DNA from: Carallia brachiata
Taxonomy: Eukaryota; Streptophyta; Magnoliopsida; Malpighiales; Rhizophoraceae
DNA: 64,000 bases
NCBI GenBank assembly: GCA_021464245.1
Contig: JADCRB010000035.1
Coordinates: forward strand, 3,096,469-3,160,468
Direction: 5' to 3'
In this document: one piece after another, positions 50,652-63,800 of the stretch
Layout of the letters: each line of letters starts with the position of its first letter
Position numbering within the stretch: the stretch's first letter is position 1
The notes under the pieces: model-generated
The model's input: only the letters and a program-made list of their open reading frames with translations
Databases searched by the model: none
Told to the model about the DNA's origin: nothing
Translations under genes and position numbers: made by a program

Positions 50652-52950
50652 GAAAAAAATTGTATGAACGAAAAGAAAAGTGTTCAAAAAATTTTTTTGA
50701 AATGTAATTAATTAAAAATTATTTGTAATTATATAAATTTATAGTATAATAAAATTTTAATGTTTTTTTAACTACATTTTTAATAAACACAGTTATATAA
50801 TAAATTTATTGAGTTATATTATAAATTTTTTTTAATAAATTTCTTCCCGCCGTTAACATATCTAAAGAAAAAAACCACTTTAGTGTTAAGCTAGTGTTTG
50901 GCCAAATCTGCCGAGCATGAGATCTTGATTTTTAATATTATTAGGACATGTAGTGGTTACACACACTTATATCTATATTCGATATGTTGTAATTGTCTGA
51001 ATTTTTTACATAAATTTTAAGAATAGATCTAATGATTTTTGCAAGACTGCTAAACATCACTCCACTTTTTTATTTACTTTTCGTTATTTCAAAAACGACA
51101 CCGCTTTGTGCGCAGATTTCTCCCCTTTGATCGTCTTTCTCTCCTTTAACTTGACGCCCGAGCAGCCTATCAGACTCATCCAGTTACTGCACTGCAATGC
51201 AATTACTATTACCAATCAAAATTAGCCGCATCAAGAAAAAGTTCTACTTTATTAACAAAAAAAAAGAAAAAGAAAAAGTGCTACTTTCTCCAGCATTCCT
51301 TTCTGGCTATATTCAGGTCATTTCTTGCACAATTTGCCATTGTGTATGCGTCCCCTCTCAAGGGTATAATTTATCTATTTTTTTCATCAATTTAAGTATT
51401 TAATTCTCTACACCATACTATTATTATTTTGAATCCACTCTTATCAACGAAATTTTTTTTTCCTTTGCCAATTGAGTTCTCCCAGAGCAACAACATTTGC
51501 CACATTAGTTAATAAACATACTACTCTTCTTCCAACTGAGGGCCTATTTTTTTTTGGATAAGTCAGACCCTAATTAAGATATTAATCCTCCATCACACAC
51601 ACACAAAAACACGTATCCTCTCTATTTTTCATCTGATTTTTAAAACGAGAAGAATTTCCAAAAGCATTTATTGCGGTAAAGATGGGACGAAAAATTTGAA
51701 ACAACAAAAACTCTTGAAATGTGCGTGGTATTCCTATCACCAAAGGCTAGTCCATAAACATTTTGTGCTTGCCGTCCATTAGGGCGGATCCAGGATTTAT
51801 TTTCAATGAGGGCAAACTTAGCCCACAAACAAACTAGTATATTATGTATGTATATATATAAAATAAATTAATAAGGAAAATCCGTAACAATAGAAGCCAT
51901 ATTAAAAATTTATATGCAGATTTTTTTATTTTGAAATTTTATATAGTTTTAGTATTTGAGCATTAATTGAATTTCTTTTGCCTAAGGTTAATTATAGTTC
52001 TAACAATCGTTCTTTGGAAGAAATGCAAATAAACTACTTAATTAATGTTACTTTTGCGAAAACAAGAAAAAGAAAATCTTAACAACTTTGTTTGGAATTG
52101 TAGGTTACACGGGGACTAAAACCGAAAATTCTTAATCATGTTAATTATGGGAACATGGTCGATGATTGACGTTGAATATTTGGAACAGCGGCACCCACCA
52201 ACATGACAAAATCAACAAGAGGCAGTAGGTTTAAGTTTCGACAAGATTAGGCTTTCGCGAATTTGCTTTGTCACATGAATGATTAGGGGTGAGTTTTATC
52301 GTATAGATACAAACCTTAAATAAAAAATAATAATTTAAATTTATTATTTAAAATTAGATTATTTAGATGATAAATCCGTATCATTATTTTATATTTAGAT
52401 TTTATATTTATGTATTTTTTTTCTTTTAGGGAATTTTGGATACGAATATTACTTTTCTGGATTCCTAATTTTTTTTTCTCATATTTTATTTTCTTATGCT
52501 ATTATTTATCATTTTAAATCACAATCCACATAATTTGGTGAACCGAAAGAAGGGGGAGGAGAATTGGTTTGAGGGATGAAAGCCATGTCTGACTGTGATT
52601 TTGGCTTTTGTGTCAGAGGAGCACTAATTCGGTCAACCTTTCTTCATTCTATGTGCAGGTCCGCACTCTACATCCGCTTTGATTAAACAATTGATCTTTG
52701 AATTGCAATTGAAAGGTGAGATAAAGTATCATTTATCAGATAAATTACAATTGACTAAACACCAAAGGTAAAAACGAAAGAATTGTAAAAAAAAAGAAAA
52801 TAATAAAAGAAAACGCAAATTAATTAATCATTGTACACTTGAGAATTGAGAAAATTAATCAACAAATTAACAAATGAATGAAAGAATCAGTCAATTAATC
52901 TTCTAAAACCTGCATCAGTAGCTGAATGCCAGATATCATTCCTGGTAATC
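50386..52950. other. AT-rich intergenic region
   Basis: This begins with the leader and promoter of the exonuclease-like gene. It then holds a long A-run (50624-50651), short ACAC repeats (51596-51606), TATATA tracts and no credible reading frame. The last 100 bases or so are the peroxidase 3' UTR. Confidence 0.55.
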
Positions 52951-54092
52951 TTAATTAGCAAAACTGCATTGCCTCCTGATTTCACCTTCTGTTCCTGTTA
53001 CGACACCAATAGAACCCATGTGCACCATTGCCTTTGCATATTTAGCAGCCCAGGCAGCACCGTGCCTTGCATTGTCCAACACCATCCTCTGCGTAGAGGG
53101 GCTGTTCATCAAAGTCTGATCCGAAGTCAACAATCCACGATTCCTCGTCAGTTCTGCGTAGTACTTGTTGTCTAAACGATTAGGGGTTGAATCAAGTCCC
53201 ACGGTTGGGTCTGTGGTGGCACTGCCACCGCCCGGTGCTGGGGCTGGACATCTGGTTTTCAGGAGAGCTGCATAGGCAGGGTCCAGAGAAGGGTCTTGGG
53301 CGTGAGTGGCATTGAAAGAGTAGAGGCGATCAGAGAAAGAAGAGCAGTGAGAGATGCCGATGGAGTGTGCCCCAGATAGCGTCACCATTTCATCCACTGA
53401 CATTCCTTTTCGGGCAAACCTGTCACTGATTGTTTCAGCGTTGAAAGAGGGACGGGGTAGATTTTGTCCCACTTCATCTCTTATGGAGACACGTCCGTCA
53501 CGACGCCCGGCCGGCACATCATAGCTTATCCTCCCAAGTGCGTAGGAACTGTCACGAGCGGCGAAAGCAATAATGTCTGCACACGAGACAGTATTTGGGC
53601 ATGCAGCTTCAAGCCGGGCCTTGGCTTCATCAATCACCTCGAAACCCCTTAAGCTTGGATTATTGGCAGGATGTGTCCTCTCTGTCTCTGTTGGGTTTTC
53701 TGGCGTGGATTGTAGTAACACAGACGCATCACAGCCCTGCAGAACCCCCAAAAAAGATTATATATATATATGACGATCAGACTTGCATCGCTTCTGAAGA
53801 TATTTTAACATTTATACATTAATCGAATAGAAAAGACTACATATAAATATATGCTTACCCTGACAAAGCAGTCATGGAAATGCATCCTGATGACGCCTGC
53901 GCCTAGGCCAGGATTGCGGGACACAGCTTTGTTTACCACTTTCCTTACTATTTTTTCTGCTGACGGACAAGAGGTTCTATAGAAACCCACTCTCAGGGAA
54001 GCAGATGAGACAGAAACCACTGCGCAAAACACAAGGAAAATCAACCAATGGAGCAGTTTGAGACCATTGAACTTGGAGCCAGCAGAACTCAT
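52951..54092 (-). CDS. Class III secretory peroxidase
   Basis: A heme peroxidase of the plant apoplast or vacuole that oxidises phenolics with hydrogen peroxide. Two exons (53859-54092, 52951-53736) give an intact 339-residue protein. Residues 1-31 form a signal peptide (hydrophobic [19 protein letters not shown]). The mature part begins [17 protein letters not shown], with the first conserved Cys. The distal heme site is [17 protein letters not shown], with catalytic Arg and His. [14 protein letters not shown] and the proximal-His motif [13 protein letters not shown] follow. It ends [11 protein letters not shown], with the last disulfide Cys. The exon boundary right after HDCFVR is conserved in the family. 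The substrate cannot be told from sequence. Unlike its neighbours it carries no indel. Confidence 0.97.
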
Positions 54093-54280
54093 TGTGTTGG
54101 ATGACTAACAAGGAATACTGGGAGTAAGAACAGAGCTAAATACGATACGCTTGCTTAAATGAAATGTTGTCTGGGAAGAATTGAATCGACAAAGGAAAAG
54201 AATATTGTGGTGGGTATTTGGCTGTGGAAGTAAGAGTACTGTGTTGAGGGTGATGAGAGAGTGAGGCGGTATTGTTTAGC

Positions 54281-54288
54281 TATTTATA
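54281..54288 (-). promoter_or_regulatory. TATA box of the peroxidase gene
   Basis: CTATAAATAG on the minus strand, about 190 bases upstream of the start codon. This implies a leader of roughly 160 bases. Confidence 0.6.
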
Positions 54289-54439
54289 GTGTCCCAAAAT
54301 ATTTGTTTAGAAGGTGGATTTGGTGTACCATTTTTGAACTCAACCGCGTAATAGTTATATTTTTCAATTGTTGAATATTTCTTCAGGCTGGCTTGAGGCT
54401 TCCCGTGGAAACTTCAATTTTAGTTTATAGCTCTCTGCC

Positions 54440-54772
54440 GTTTATGATTTGTTTGAATTGTTAGAAAGTTATAAGAAATAAAGTTACGAGAATATAAAAT
54501 TATTTGAATTGATAAGAAAGTTGTGAGAAAGAAAATAATTAAAAAAAATAAATAATAATTTATGAAAAGAAAAATTATGTGAAAAAAAAAGTTGTTTGAA
54601 TTGATAAGAAATTTATCAGAAAAAAAATGATTAAAAAAATAAATAAATAGTAATTTGTAAGAGAAAAAATAGTGAAAAAATAGTATTATTTGAATTGATT
54701 AAAAAATTATAAAAAAGAAAAAATTGTGAAAAAATTGTAAAATAATGATAATATTTTTAATCAAAATTTTCT
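54440..54772. repeat. AT-rich minisatellite-like repeat that was the LINE insertion target
   Basis: TTTGAATTG recurs at 54452, 54503, 54595 and 54689, each time followed by an AGAAA/TTGTGA-rich stretch. The last intervals are about 92-94 bases. Beyond the LINE the sequence continues to CTCACAAACCAAACAGGCCC, which looks like the end of a MITE; the whole may be one MITE with internal repeats, split by the LINE. Confidence 0.6.
54755..54772 (+). repeat. Target-site duplication of the minus-strand LINE (3' side)
   Basis: TTTTAATCAAAATTTTCT is identical to 60789-60806. The LINE poly(A) tail (T-run to 54789 on this strand) follows immediately. Confidence 0.92.
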
Positions 54773-54814
54773 TTTTTTTTTTTTTTTTTGATCCAAAAGA
54801 GGGATAAACCCAGC

Positions 54815-57800
54815 CTAAACGGCTATAGAGCGGGGCCAAGAGACCCCACAGATGTCTTCTAATACCAGCTGTAAACTACCCACAGGAGGACTTGTGAAGA
54901 TAGCAAAAGTTTCCAGCTGATCAACAGCCGCATTTGCCAGAAAGTCAGCTACTCTATTTGCTTCACGATAACCATGTTGAACTTGAACAGTCCAATCTCT
55001 ACTCAATAATTCCTTACACTCCCGTATTATGTTGTAAAGTGGATGGGTGGACAAGATCTCCTTGTTTAAGCTCTCAACAACCAGCAAGGAATCAACCTCC
55101 AAAATAAGAAATTTATATCCAACATCCCAAGCCAACTGAAGGCCTCTCAATACTCCCCATAATTCAGCCATAAATGCAGAACATATTCCAATCCTTTGTT
55201 TAAAGCCCGCAACCCAGTTGCCCAGATAATCACGCAACACACCGCCAGCCGCCGCATGCCCCGGGTTTCCTTTAGATGCTCCATCAGTGTTAAGTTTTAT
55301 CCAACCCAAAGGAGGTCGTTGCCAACTTATTGATATCTCAGTTTTACAACTCGCATCAACACCGACTTGCCTAGTTCCATGAGCCGAGAAGTATTCTTTT
55401 GATAAACTAACTACAAAGCCAGCATCATATGGACCCAAGGGTGCTCTATCAATAGCTCTAGCATTGCGCCACTTCCAAAGCCACCAACATGAAACTGCAA
55501 AGGTGACAGGCCAAGCTCCCACTCCTTGTATACCAAAATTGCCCCGAAGGTTATCCTCAAGCCAAGAAAGGCTTGAAAGTTGAAAAAATTGAACCTTCTT
55601 AGAGGGCTGATAAGACGTCCCCAGAGGACCATCGCCTCTTTACAGTCACGTAAGAGGTGAGACAGAGACTCATCAAATGTATTGCAAAGAGGGCACAGAC
55701 TCGAGCCCCCCATTCCTCGCTTATATCTTTCAACATTGGTGAGCAATCTTCCATGGGAAACTTGCCAAATAAAGCCACGAATTCTTTCTGGCACATTCAA
55801 CTTCTAGATAAGTTTATATAGAGAATCTTTATGCAAATTCGTACCACCTTGCAGTGCATTATACAACGATTTTACTGTAAACAATCCATTGGCAGTAAGA
55901 TCCCAACCCATAGTGTCAAAATTGCCACTGTCTTGGAATAATCTGTGGACAGCAAGCTTATGTAGGATCTCACTAGGCAACATATTCCTCAACCTTCCCC
56001 AATTCCAATCCAAAATTGGTAACCAATAGTCTGCCACTTTGAGAGATAGTTCAGTATCATTCACAGTATCTATAGCATGTTGTATAAGAGGCTCTTTAGT
56101 CAGCCATGGATCCAGCCAAAATCGAACCCTCTCCCCATTGCCAACTCGCCATTTCATCCCTATACTAAGACAATTGCTTGTTTTGACCATCCCACGCCAG
56201 GTGTGAGAGGCAATTTTGTGATGTTCAAAACCAACCTGCCCCACCTCTCTTTTATTGTATTTGCCACAAAGCACTCGAGTCCAAAGACTTCCAGGCTCTT
56301 TAATATATCGCCAACACAGCTTGGAAATCATAGTTTTATTGACCAGTCCCATGTCCTTAATTCCTAACCCCCCAGAAAGTTTAGGTAAGCAAACTGTACT
56401 CCACTTCACCATATGGACCTTATGGACTGTCGCTGAGTCCCCCCATAGAAATCTCCTCTGAATTTTATCTATTTGACTACAAATAGAAGCCGGCAGCAGA
56501 GACGTTTGCATAGAATACACTGGCAATGAAGAGGATACAGACTTAATGAGTGTCATTCTTCCAGCAAAAGAGAGTTGCCTCGCCTTCCACCCAGACAAAG
56601 CACCCTGGACTTTATCAATGATGTCCTTATAAGTCCCAATAGACACACGTTTATGGAGAACTGGCATTCCCAAGTACTTACCCAAGTCATTAGTCAATTG
56701 AATATTAATACGACGGCTAAGGTGCGTAGCTTCCCCTGCAGTGACATTTCGAGAAACAAACATTCTGGACTTTCGAAGACTAATTCTTTGTCCAGAACAC
56801 TCACAAAATAAATCAAGGCATCTTTTGATTTCATCCACTTGACTAACTTTCGCTTCTGCAAATAATATAACGTCATCAGCAAAGAAAATGTGGGATAATG
56901 CAGGCCCTCGTTTAGACAAGGAAATAGGCTGCCAACTTCCCTTCTGTACAGATAATTCAATTAACTGGGACAGTCTCTCCATACACAAAACAAAAATATA
57001 CGGGGATAATGGGTCACCTTGGCGGATACCTCGAGAAGGCTTGAACGCTTCCAAAGGAGAACCATTCCAGAGTACTTGCATTGTAGCCGAAGAAACACAG
57101 TCCATAATTATATTAGTCAAGTTCATAGGCAATCCTAACTGAATCAAAGTATTGTGAATAAATCCCCAACTGAGTCGGTCATATGCCTTCTCTAAATCTA
57201 GTTTGAGAATCATGCCCTTTTTCCTGCCTCGAAAACCCCTAAATGAGTGTACTACCTCTTGTAAGATGACTACATTGTCTGTGATTTGTCTTCCCGGCAC
57301 AAAGCTGGACTGCATAGGACTGATCCAAGAGGAAAGGAAAGGTTTGAGCTTATCCACCAAAATCTTAGTAATCACTTTATAGCTAACATTGCACAGGCCA
57401 ATAGGCCGCAGGTCCGTAACAAATTGGGGAGATTTAATTTTAGGAACCAGTGCTATAAAAGTGTTATTAATATCTTGGGGTACTTTGGCTTCCATAAAGG
57501 CATGTAGAATCCAACCGTGAAATCCTTCTCAATCACATCCCAAAAACGGTGGTAGAAAATAGCAGAAAAACCATCAGGGCCCGGGCTTTAAATGACCCAA
57601 TATGAAAAATTGCCTTCTTAACATCCTCTCTAGTAACCATCCAATCACAAGCTGTCATTTGATTCATAGTAAGGGGCAAAAACATACCCTTCGGCATTTT
57701 ATCTTCAATCCATGGAAACTCTGCCGTGTATAATTGAGAAAAGAATCCACTGACATGAGCTTTCAGAGCACCCTCGTCCCAGATCCAGCAAGACTGTTCA

Positions 57801-58933
57801 TCCTTTAATCCACAAATTTGATTGCGACGGCGCCTAACAAGAGTGGCCGTGTGAAAGAACTTAGTGTTCCGATCTCCCCCAACAATCCACTTTTCCCGTG
57901 ATTTTTGATACCAGAAGACTTCTTCCTGTCTAAGCACAGTCTCTAGTTCTTTTGTAAGTTTTCTTTCCAACCTCCACAAACCAAGGCTAAAACTTTGTTG
58001 TAGGCGTGACTGGCACCCAGCAATTCTTGCTGTGAGTTGCCTTTTCCTAGTAAATAAATTACCAAACACAGCTTTGTTCCACTCCTTCAACGCAGATGTT
58101 GTTTGGGAGAGTGCATCTAGGAAATGTGAACCTCTTGGCCAAGCATTACGAATTACCTCAGATAAGTCCTGGTGTTCAAGCCATGCGCCTTGGAAAATGA
58201 AAGGCCGCCCAAAAAAGGGAACATTATTTGGAGCCTTCAACTGAATCAATAAAGGATTATGATCTGATTGAATTCTGGGCAAGTGAATTACCTTAGCATT
58301 TGACCAGCACTCTAACCACTGTACATTGGCCAACGCCCTATCCAATCGACAGTAAATCCTTGTCCTCGGATCCCTTCCCCTATACCAAGTAAATCTCGGT
58401 CCAGAAAATCCCATATCAATCAAAGAAAGTTCATTAATCCAGTTAGCGAACGGCATCCATCGACTAAACTGGATATCTGCACCACCCACTTTCTCATCAA
58501 GACTTGCAATGGAGTTAAAGTCACCTGCTAGAAGCCACGGAAGCAAGACAGAAGAATTTATCTCTTTAAGTGATTCAAACATCTCTCTTCGCTTATCAGA
58601 GTGTGGGCTAGCATAGATAGCAGTGAACAACCAATCCGACTCCCCTGGTTGATGAACCTTCATATGAATGAATTGAGCATCTTCTTTTAAAAAGTTAATA
58701 TTGACCTCCTCCATCTTCCATAGGACCCATATTCCGCCACTGAATCCATTGGCTTCAACCCTTTTAACCCCTGAGAAACCCGTCACACTACAAGTATGAT
58801 CCGCAGTAACACCACTAATCCTTGGCTCCACCATTACCACAATCAGTGGATTATGAAGCTGTACGAACATCTTCAAGGCTCGTTTAAAATTTGCGCTTGC
58901 AGCACCATATACATTCCATACTAAAATATTCAT
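54815..58933 (-). pseudogene. LINE ORF2: APE endonuclease, reverse transcriptase, RNase H (disrupted)
   Basis: The endonuclease opens with MNILVWNVYGAASANFKRAL and includes WLLAGDFNSIAS, MGFSGPRFTWYRG and IQSDHNPLLIQL. The reverse transcriptase has LVPKIKSPQFVTDLRPIGLC, LDLEKAYDRLSW, GIRQGDPLSPYIFVLCMERL and the catalytic HIFFADDVILFAEA. The zinc segment is CPLCNTFDESLSHLLRDC, and RNase H shows KLNTDGASKGNPG, AELWGVLRGLQLAW and REANRVADFLANAAV. Breaks: one base missing near 57580 (in a G/C run), 57512 and 55555, and TAG at 55804-55806 where relatives have Trp. Joined, it would be about 1,370 codons, normal for the type. Confidence 0.92.
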
Positions 58934-58972
58934 GAGATCAAATTAAAGGAAAGAAAGCCAAACCCATGGGCT

Positions 58973-60742
58973 TCAATTGAGCCCGCTCTCCGTTGAAGCC
59001 ATTACGGGATCCGAATCACCATTCACCAAGGTCAATTGAGTCTCTGCAACAACTGACGGCGTGGACTCTTGATGAAATCTTCCATTCCCTAATTCGCACG
59101 CACCTGGGTCAGGAGGGTTCGTAGCCGATTCATTGAGGGTGGTGGCATCCAAGTTCAACGCCATGACAATGCCCTCCATCAACGGGGAAGGTTCTGAATT
59201 TTGGTTTGTGATTCCAGCACCGAAGCAAAAAGAAGCGCTCGGCTGAGTCATAGAGAAGATTTTTGTGGAAAATTTAGAAGGGCCATGGTGAGTTAAAGGT
59301 GACTTAGGCCCTGTGTCTGAAGTCAGTTTGGGGTCCAAGTTTTTAGCTGTCGGCTCTATGGCCACACTCCTCTCAAAGCTTCTCTTTTGGGTAACTCTCT
59401 TAATAGACCCAGAAGGCCCAGTGGCCCCACGTATTCGCCCAGTATCTTTTTTCTTTCTTGCAACAGCTGGCCCAACACTCTTATTTATTCCTTGCTTAAG
59501 ATCGCCTTTCTGTGGCCCCACCCTAGTCGAAGAAGATTCAGCCTCCAAAATTGTATGTTGACCCTCTTTTCCTGCCGCAGCATCAGTAGCCTGATCCTTG
59601 CCTAATTCTTCTCGGGCAAGGATCCCAAAACGTGATTGCACAACTGAAGACTGCGGATTTGGTGTTTTATATGCTGACGCAGATTGAACCTGATTTCCCC
59701 TCCTCCGTGGCACACGTTTCACCACCATCCAAGGGCCATACAAGTTTTCCTTATTCTGTCTCATCTGAGGCTCACCGGCGGTATGGTTCTGTTCAGCTTC
59801 ATGTGCTTCTTTGCTCTGTGTTTTCTGTTGGCAGCTTTCTGTACTGTGACCCACACGTCCACAACTGAAGCAAATCATCTGCATTCCTTCATAACTAACA
59901 CAAAAGGGTTGTCCACTCACTCTGCAACGAGATACCAGCGGTAGATTTAAATCTACTTCGACACATATACGTGCGAAGTTTGCGCGGAGTACCTCCTCAG
60001 TGGCTGTGTCCACTTTAATGGTTCTCCCCAATCGATCACCAATCTTCTGAAGTACCGACGGGTCATAATATTCAATAGGTAGATGCATCACTCTAGCCCA
60101 AACCACTACCTTGTCAATTTTGGCCGTCTCAGGATTGAATGCGGGACTCCATTTCCTCATGGTCAAGTAGTGATCTGCCAACATCCACGGACCACCATGT
60201 ATGGCAAATTGATAGTCCTCATGCGCATCAAAGCGTGCTAGGAAGAACTCATTGCCAAGGTCAATAAGTGAAAGTTTTCCTTTCTGGCACCACATTTGAG
60301 TTAGTCGACTAGCCATGAAAGAATAGCTAACTCTTTTTCCCAGCAGTTTAATAATCAGAGTATCATGCCAAGGCTTTCTCAGGTTGCGTTTGTCAGACGA
60401 TGACAGGGGTACATTCGGATCATCATCAGAACCAACATCTGTTTCATCATCAGAGAACAAATCTTCCTCTATAATCTCATTCACCCAATCCGCGGCCTCC
60501 TTCCCCTTACGCCATTGTAGTTTATTCAGGACCATATCACGGTAAGAAATACGTGTTCTTCCCCCATTCAGACCATCCGCAGTGCTATTAGCCTTGCCTC
60601 CATCCCATCTAGCAACATTCTCGCGTTGATTTTCGGAAGGATCACCTAGCGTACCACCCGTACCAATTGTTTTAACCTTTTTGGTGCTCCTTGCTAATAG
60701 GTCTGCCTCTTCAGAGGAAATTCTTGGAAACATACCTCTCAA
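58973..60742 (-). CDS. LINE ORF1: DUF4283/zinc-knuckle nucleic-acid-binding protein
   Basis: An intact 589-codon frame. Residues about 115-260 match the DUF4283 type (LIIKLLGKRVSYSFMASRL, FLARFDAHEDYQFAIHGGPW, VWARVMHLPIEYYD). A CCHC zinc knuckle, CFSCGRVGHSTESC, follows. The C-terminal half is low-complexity. Such proteins package LINE RNA. No frame damage. Confidence 0.93.
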   Translation of the reverse strand: MRGMFPRISSEEADLLARSTKKVKTIGTGGTLGDPSENQRENVARWDGGKANSTADGLNGGRTRISYRDMVLNKLQWRKGKEAADWVNEIIEEDLFSDDETDVGSDDDPNVPLSSSDKRNLRKPWHDTLIIKLLGKRVSYSFMASRLTQMWCQKGKLSLIDLGNEFFLARFDAHEDYQFAIHGGPWMLADHYLTMRKWSPAFNPETAKIDKVVVWARVMHLPIEYYDPSVLQKIGDRLGRTIKVDTATEEVLRANFARICVEVDLNLPLVSRCRVSGQPFCVSYEGMQMICFSCGRVGHSTESCQQKTQSKEAHEAEQNHTAGEPQMRQNKENLYGPWMVVKRVPRRRGNQVQSASAYKTPNPQSSVVQSRFGILAREELGKDQATDAAAGKEGQHTILEAESSSTRVGPQKGDLKQGINKSVGPAVARKKKDTGRIRGATGPSGSIKRVTQKRSFERSVAIEPTAKNLDPKLTSDTGPKSPLTHHGPSKFSTKIFSMTQPSASFCFGAGITNQNSEPSPLMEGIVMALNLDATTLNESATNPPDPGACELGNGRFHQESTPSVVAETQLTLVNGDSDPVMASTESGLN

Positions 60743-60788
60743 TTCTCACTGCTTGTTACTCACCCTCTTATCTTTCTTTCAACTGCCA

Positions 60789-60806
60789 TTTTAATCAAAA
60801 TTTTCT
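60789..60806 (+). repeat. Target-site duplication of the minus-strand LINE (5' side)
   Basis: TTTTAATCAAAATTTTCT, identical to 54755-54772. Confidence 0.92.
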
Positions 60807-63800
60807 AATCCTTTTCTTTTCCAATCATTTTCTCACAAACCAAACAGGCCCTCAAAGTCAGTAGACACTTGCGTTTTTCAATTGTTGTTGCATAAAAACA
60901 TTACGATGCAACTAGTCAACACCAATTTTCTTTGACTTGCACAAAAGTAACAGCTTGCAATTAATGAAGAGAAAGTAACCAAACAGCCTTGAGAAGGGAA
61001 TCGTTCAATATGTGTACCAAAATGATTTCAATGGTTTCTTACAAGAATTATTCCTCCCACACGCAAGTTTGGAGAGGAGTCTATATTAAGTAGATAAGTT
61101 ATTTTAAGTCTTAAAATTTTGCAATGTTTATAATTGAGTTTTAATTTTTTTTTTAGTTATCAAATTAATCTTAAACCCTTAATTTCATTTCATATAAATT
61201 CTTTTTTAAATAAGAATTAGTCAAACTAGTATAGAGGTAGTTTGACCTAACTTATACTGTGTGTATATTTCATTAAAATTTTCATTTTTTTTCCACATAG
61301 AAAAAGTAAAAATCGTAAAATCTTATAAAAAAATGTAGAATTTCTGACTTTTTATGGGAGAAAAAGAAGATAAATTGAGCAAAACATATATGTAGTCGTA
61401 AATCTATATTTTAAGGTATATTTGGATTTTTTTTTTAATACAATTTCAGTTAAGTTAAACTATTTATATTGGTTTGACCAATTCCTTTTTGAAATATGAC
61501 TCATATTAGATAAAAATAAAAAATTTATAACTAATTTAAAATTTTAAAACATTTTACTACTTAATTATAAAAATTAAAAAAGCTCATAACTTAAAAATAG
61601 CTTACCTACCAATATAGAATACTCCAAACTTGCATGTGGGATGAATAATTCTTGTACGACACCTTTCATTATTCAAGACACTAGCCAATGCAATGAGGCA
61701 ATCATTAATCAAAAGAAGCAAACAAAGAAAATTAAAAAATAAAATTAAAAAAAAAAAAAAACTTGCAATGATTATTCCGTACAATTGAAGGGACCAGAAA
61801 GAAGAAACCTTCCCTGGCGTTTCCTTTGTTGACGGCCAAGAACCTTGATCAAGTCGCGGCCGCACATGCACCGATACACGTCAGCTTTGGCACGCGCAGG
61901 CTGTTTCTTCAGCTCGATGCCAAGGGTCAACATCCCAAATAAGACCAGCAGAGATCAGTCAACAGTAACTCTTGATCCAGTTTGATTATTTAATCTCTCT
62001 CTTTTGGCAGGCCAGGCGTGATCGTTGTCAGGTAGAGGAATCGTAATTTCATAAAACCCAATTAGATAAACCAAAATCACTTTTGCATGGGTAAAAGTTT
62101 AAAAATTAACAAATGAAGGAGAAAAAAAAATACAACCTAAGATACAAAATTTCCATATTTATGAAATTTTGAGAAGGAATGATATATACAATCTTTTTTT
62201 ATTTTTATAAAGAAATTATTTTTGAAATTCAATCATAACTATCAAGTTAAAATATAATAATTTTTACATTACAAAAAAGCTCTCCTTCTAACAAATAACG
62301 GAACAATTGTTTATTTTATTGCATAATTAAGATTGACATATCTTTCGTGCAAGATGCAGCTAAACTTTAAATTGAAATTTTGGCATGATTAGAATGATAA
62401 GATAAAGAAAATTCAGTGCTCTTTTAGAAATCATAGCTCAAGAACTCTCAAATTACCGCCAAAATTAAAAAAGCAGAACTTCAGTAGTGAAATAAATTTA
62501 ACAGTCCGATGATGTAAGAAGAAAATAGGACGTCCTAGTAAGAAAGAACAAAATTCAATTATGATGTATGCTCCATCAAAAGAACAAGAAAAATCTTTAT
62601 GATGTATGCTAGCCTTTGGTGGTGGTCTAGTTGTTCATAAAAAAAATAACTTAATTCCTGCTGCATTTGTCTAACCTCAAATTTTTACCAAGAGATTATG
62701 CAATCCATGGTTATCCTTACTTTTTTTGAGAAAAGTTCTGTGGACAGAGTAATATGCGAGAGAGCGACCAGAGGATATTAGAAGATTTTTTTGGTTATAA
62801 ATTAAGTTTTTAGGTAATACTGAACATTTTTTTTAGTTGATCGAAATTAGTAGTCCGTCAGTAAAGGGAGAGGGAGGGTGAGCATTAAGTGTAGGATTGG
62901 AATCTCAAACATAGAGATTGAAGGCACTAAACGTCAACTAATTGGGTTATGCCTAGTGTTCAACGCTAAGCATATTTAAGATAAAATTAAGAATATTTAA
63001 CATTTATTTAAAAAAAAAAAGAAAAAAAAGTGTTTTTAGCTAGTCTTCTATTAGGTTTACTATTAACATAAGTTTTATACATATTTTCATATATAATTTA
63101 AAGTTTATTTATGTAAATATGGTAAATTTTGACAGATTTTACTTTGATTAGTTATTTTATATTTTTGTAGGGTAAATAGAACTTGGAGAATTGTACCTAT
63201 CGAGCTTGGGGAGTTGGAAACGAGTCAAAAACTAAAGAACCAGACTAAAATTTAGTTGGAAAGCTGATTTATGATTGAATCTGGGTAGAATTTTATAGAT
63301 TTGCTCACTGCTTGGTCTCTCAGCCATAACTTCTTCCACAAACAGCGAAATTAGATGATTCTTGAGTCAAATCAAAGTTAAGAGATAGATATACAACTTT
63401 ACTGTTTTAATCAAACTCGGATTCTGCCTAAAAAAGATCGTGAATTGGGCTGAAAGATACAAAGTTAAAACTGTATAGATATTATAAATCCTTTTCTAAC
63501 TCTAATTTGATATCTAAAGCTTTACTTTTATTATTTTGGAAGAATATAAACACCCACTTTATAGAAAATTAAAAGGACTTTTGGAGGCTTATTTTTTTAG
63601 ATACAAGATAGAGAGAAAACGCAAAGAGACAGAATTGAAGAGTATAAGTAAGAAATGCGAAGATATCAGACACAAATTATTCAATTCATTTTCTTTCTTT
63701 TATTTTCTTTTGAACTCTATGATGTTAATACTAGTTTTTGTTTAGTTTTCAGTATAAGTGGTTAAACCCTATACTAGGGCAAAAGAAATATAGCTTAATT

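Larger units (their letters stand above)
54773..60788 (-). mobile_element. Nearly full-length L1-type LINE with RNase H
   Basis: About 6.0 kb between perfect 18-bp target-site duplications, with a terminal A-run (54773-54789 as T). It encodes an intact ORF1 and, in the same frame after a 39-base gap, ORF2 with endonuclease, reverse transcriptase, a zinc segment and RNase H. ORF2 carries at least three one-base losses and one stop codon. The identical duplications and open ORF1 suggest a recent insertion. It is a relative of the older LINE at 6847-13348. Confidence 0.96.
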
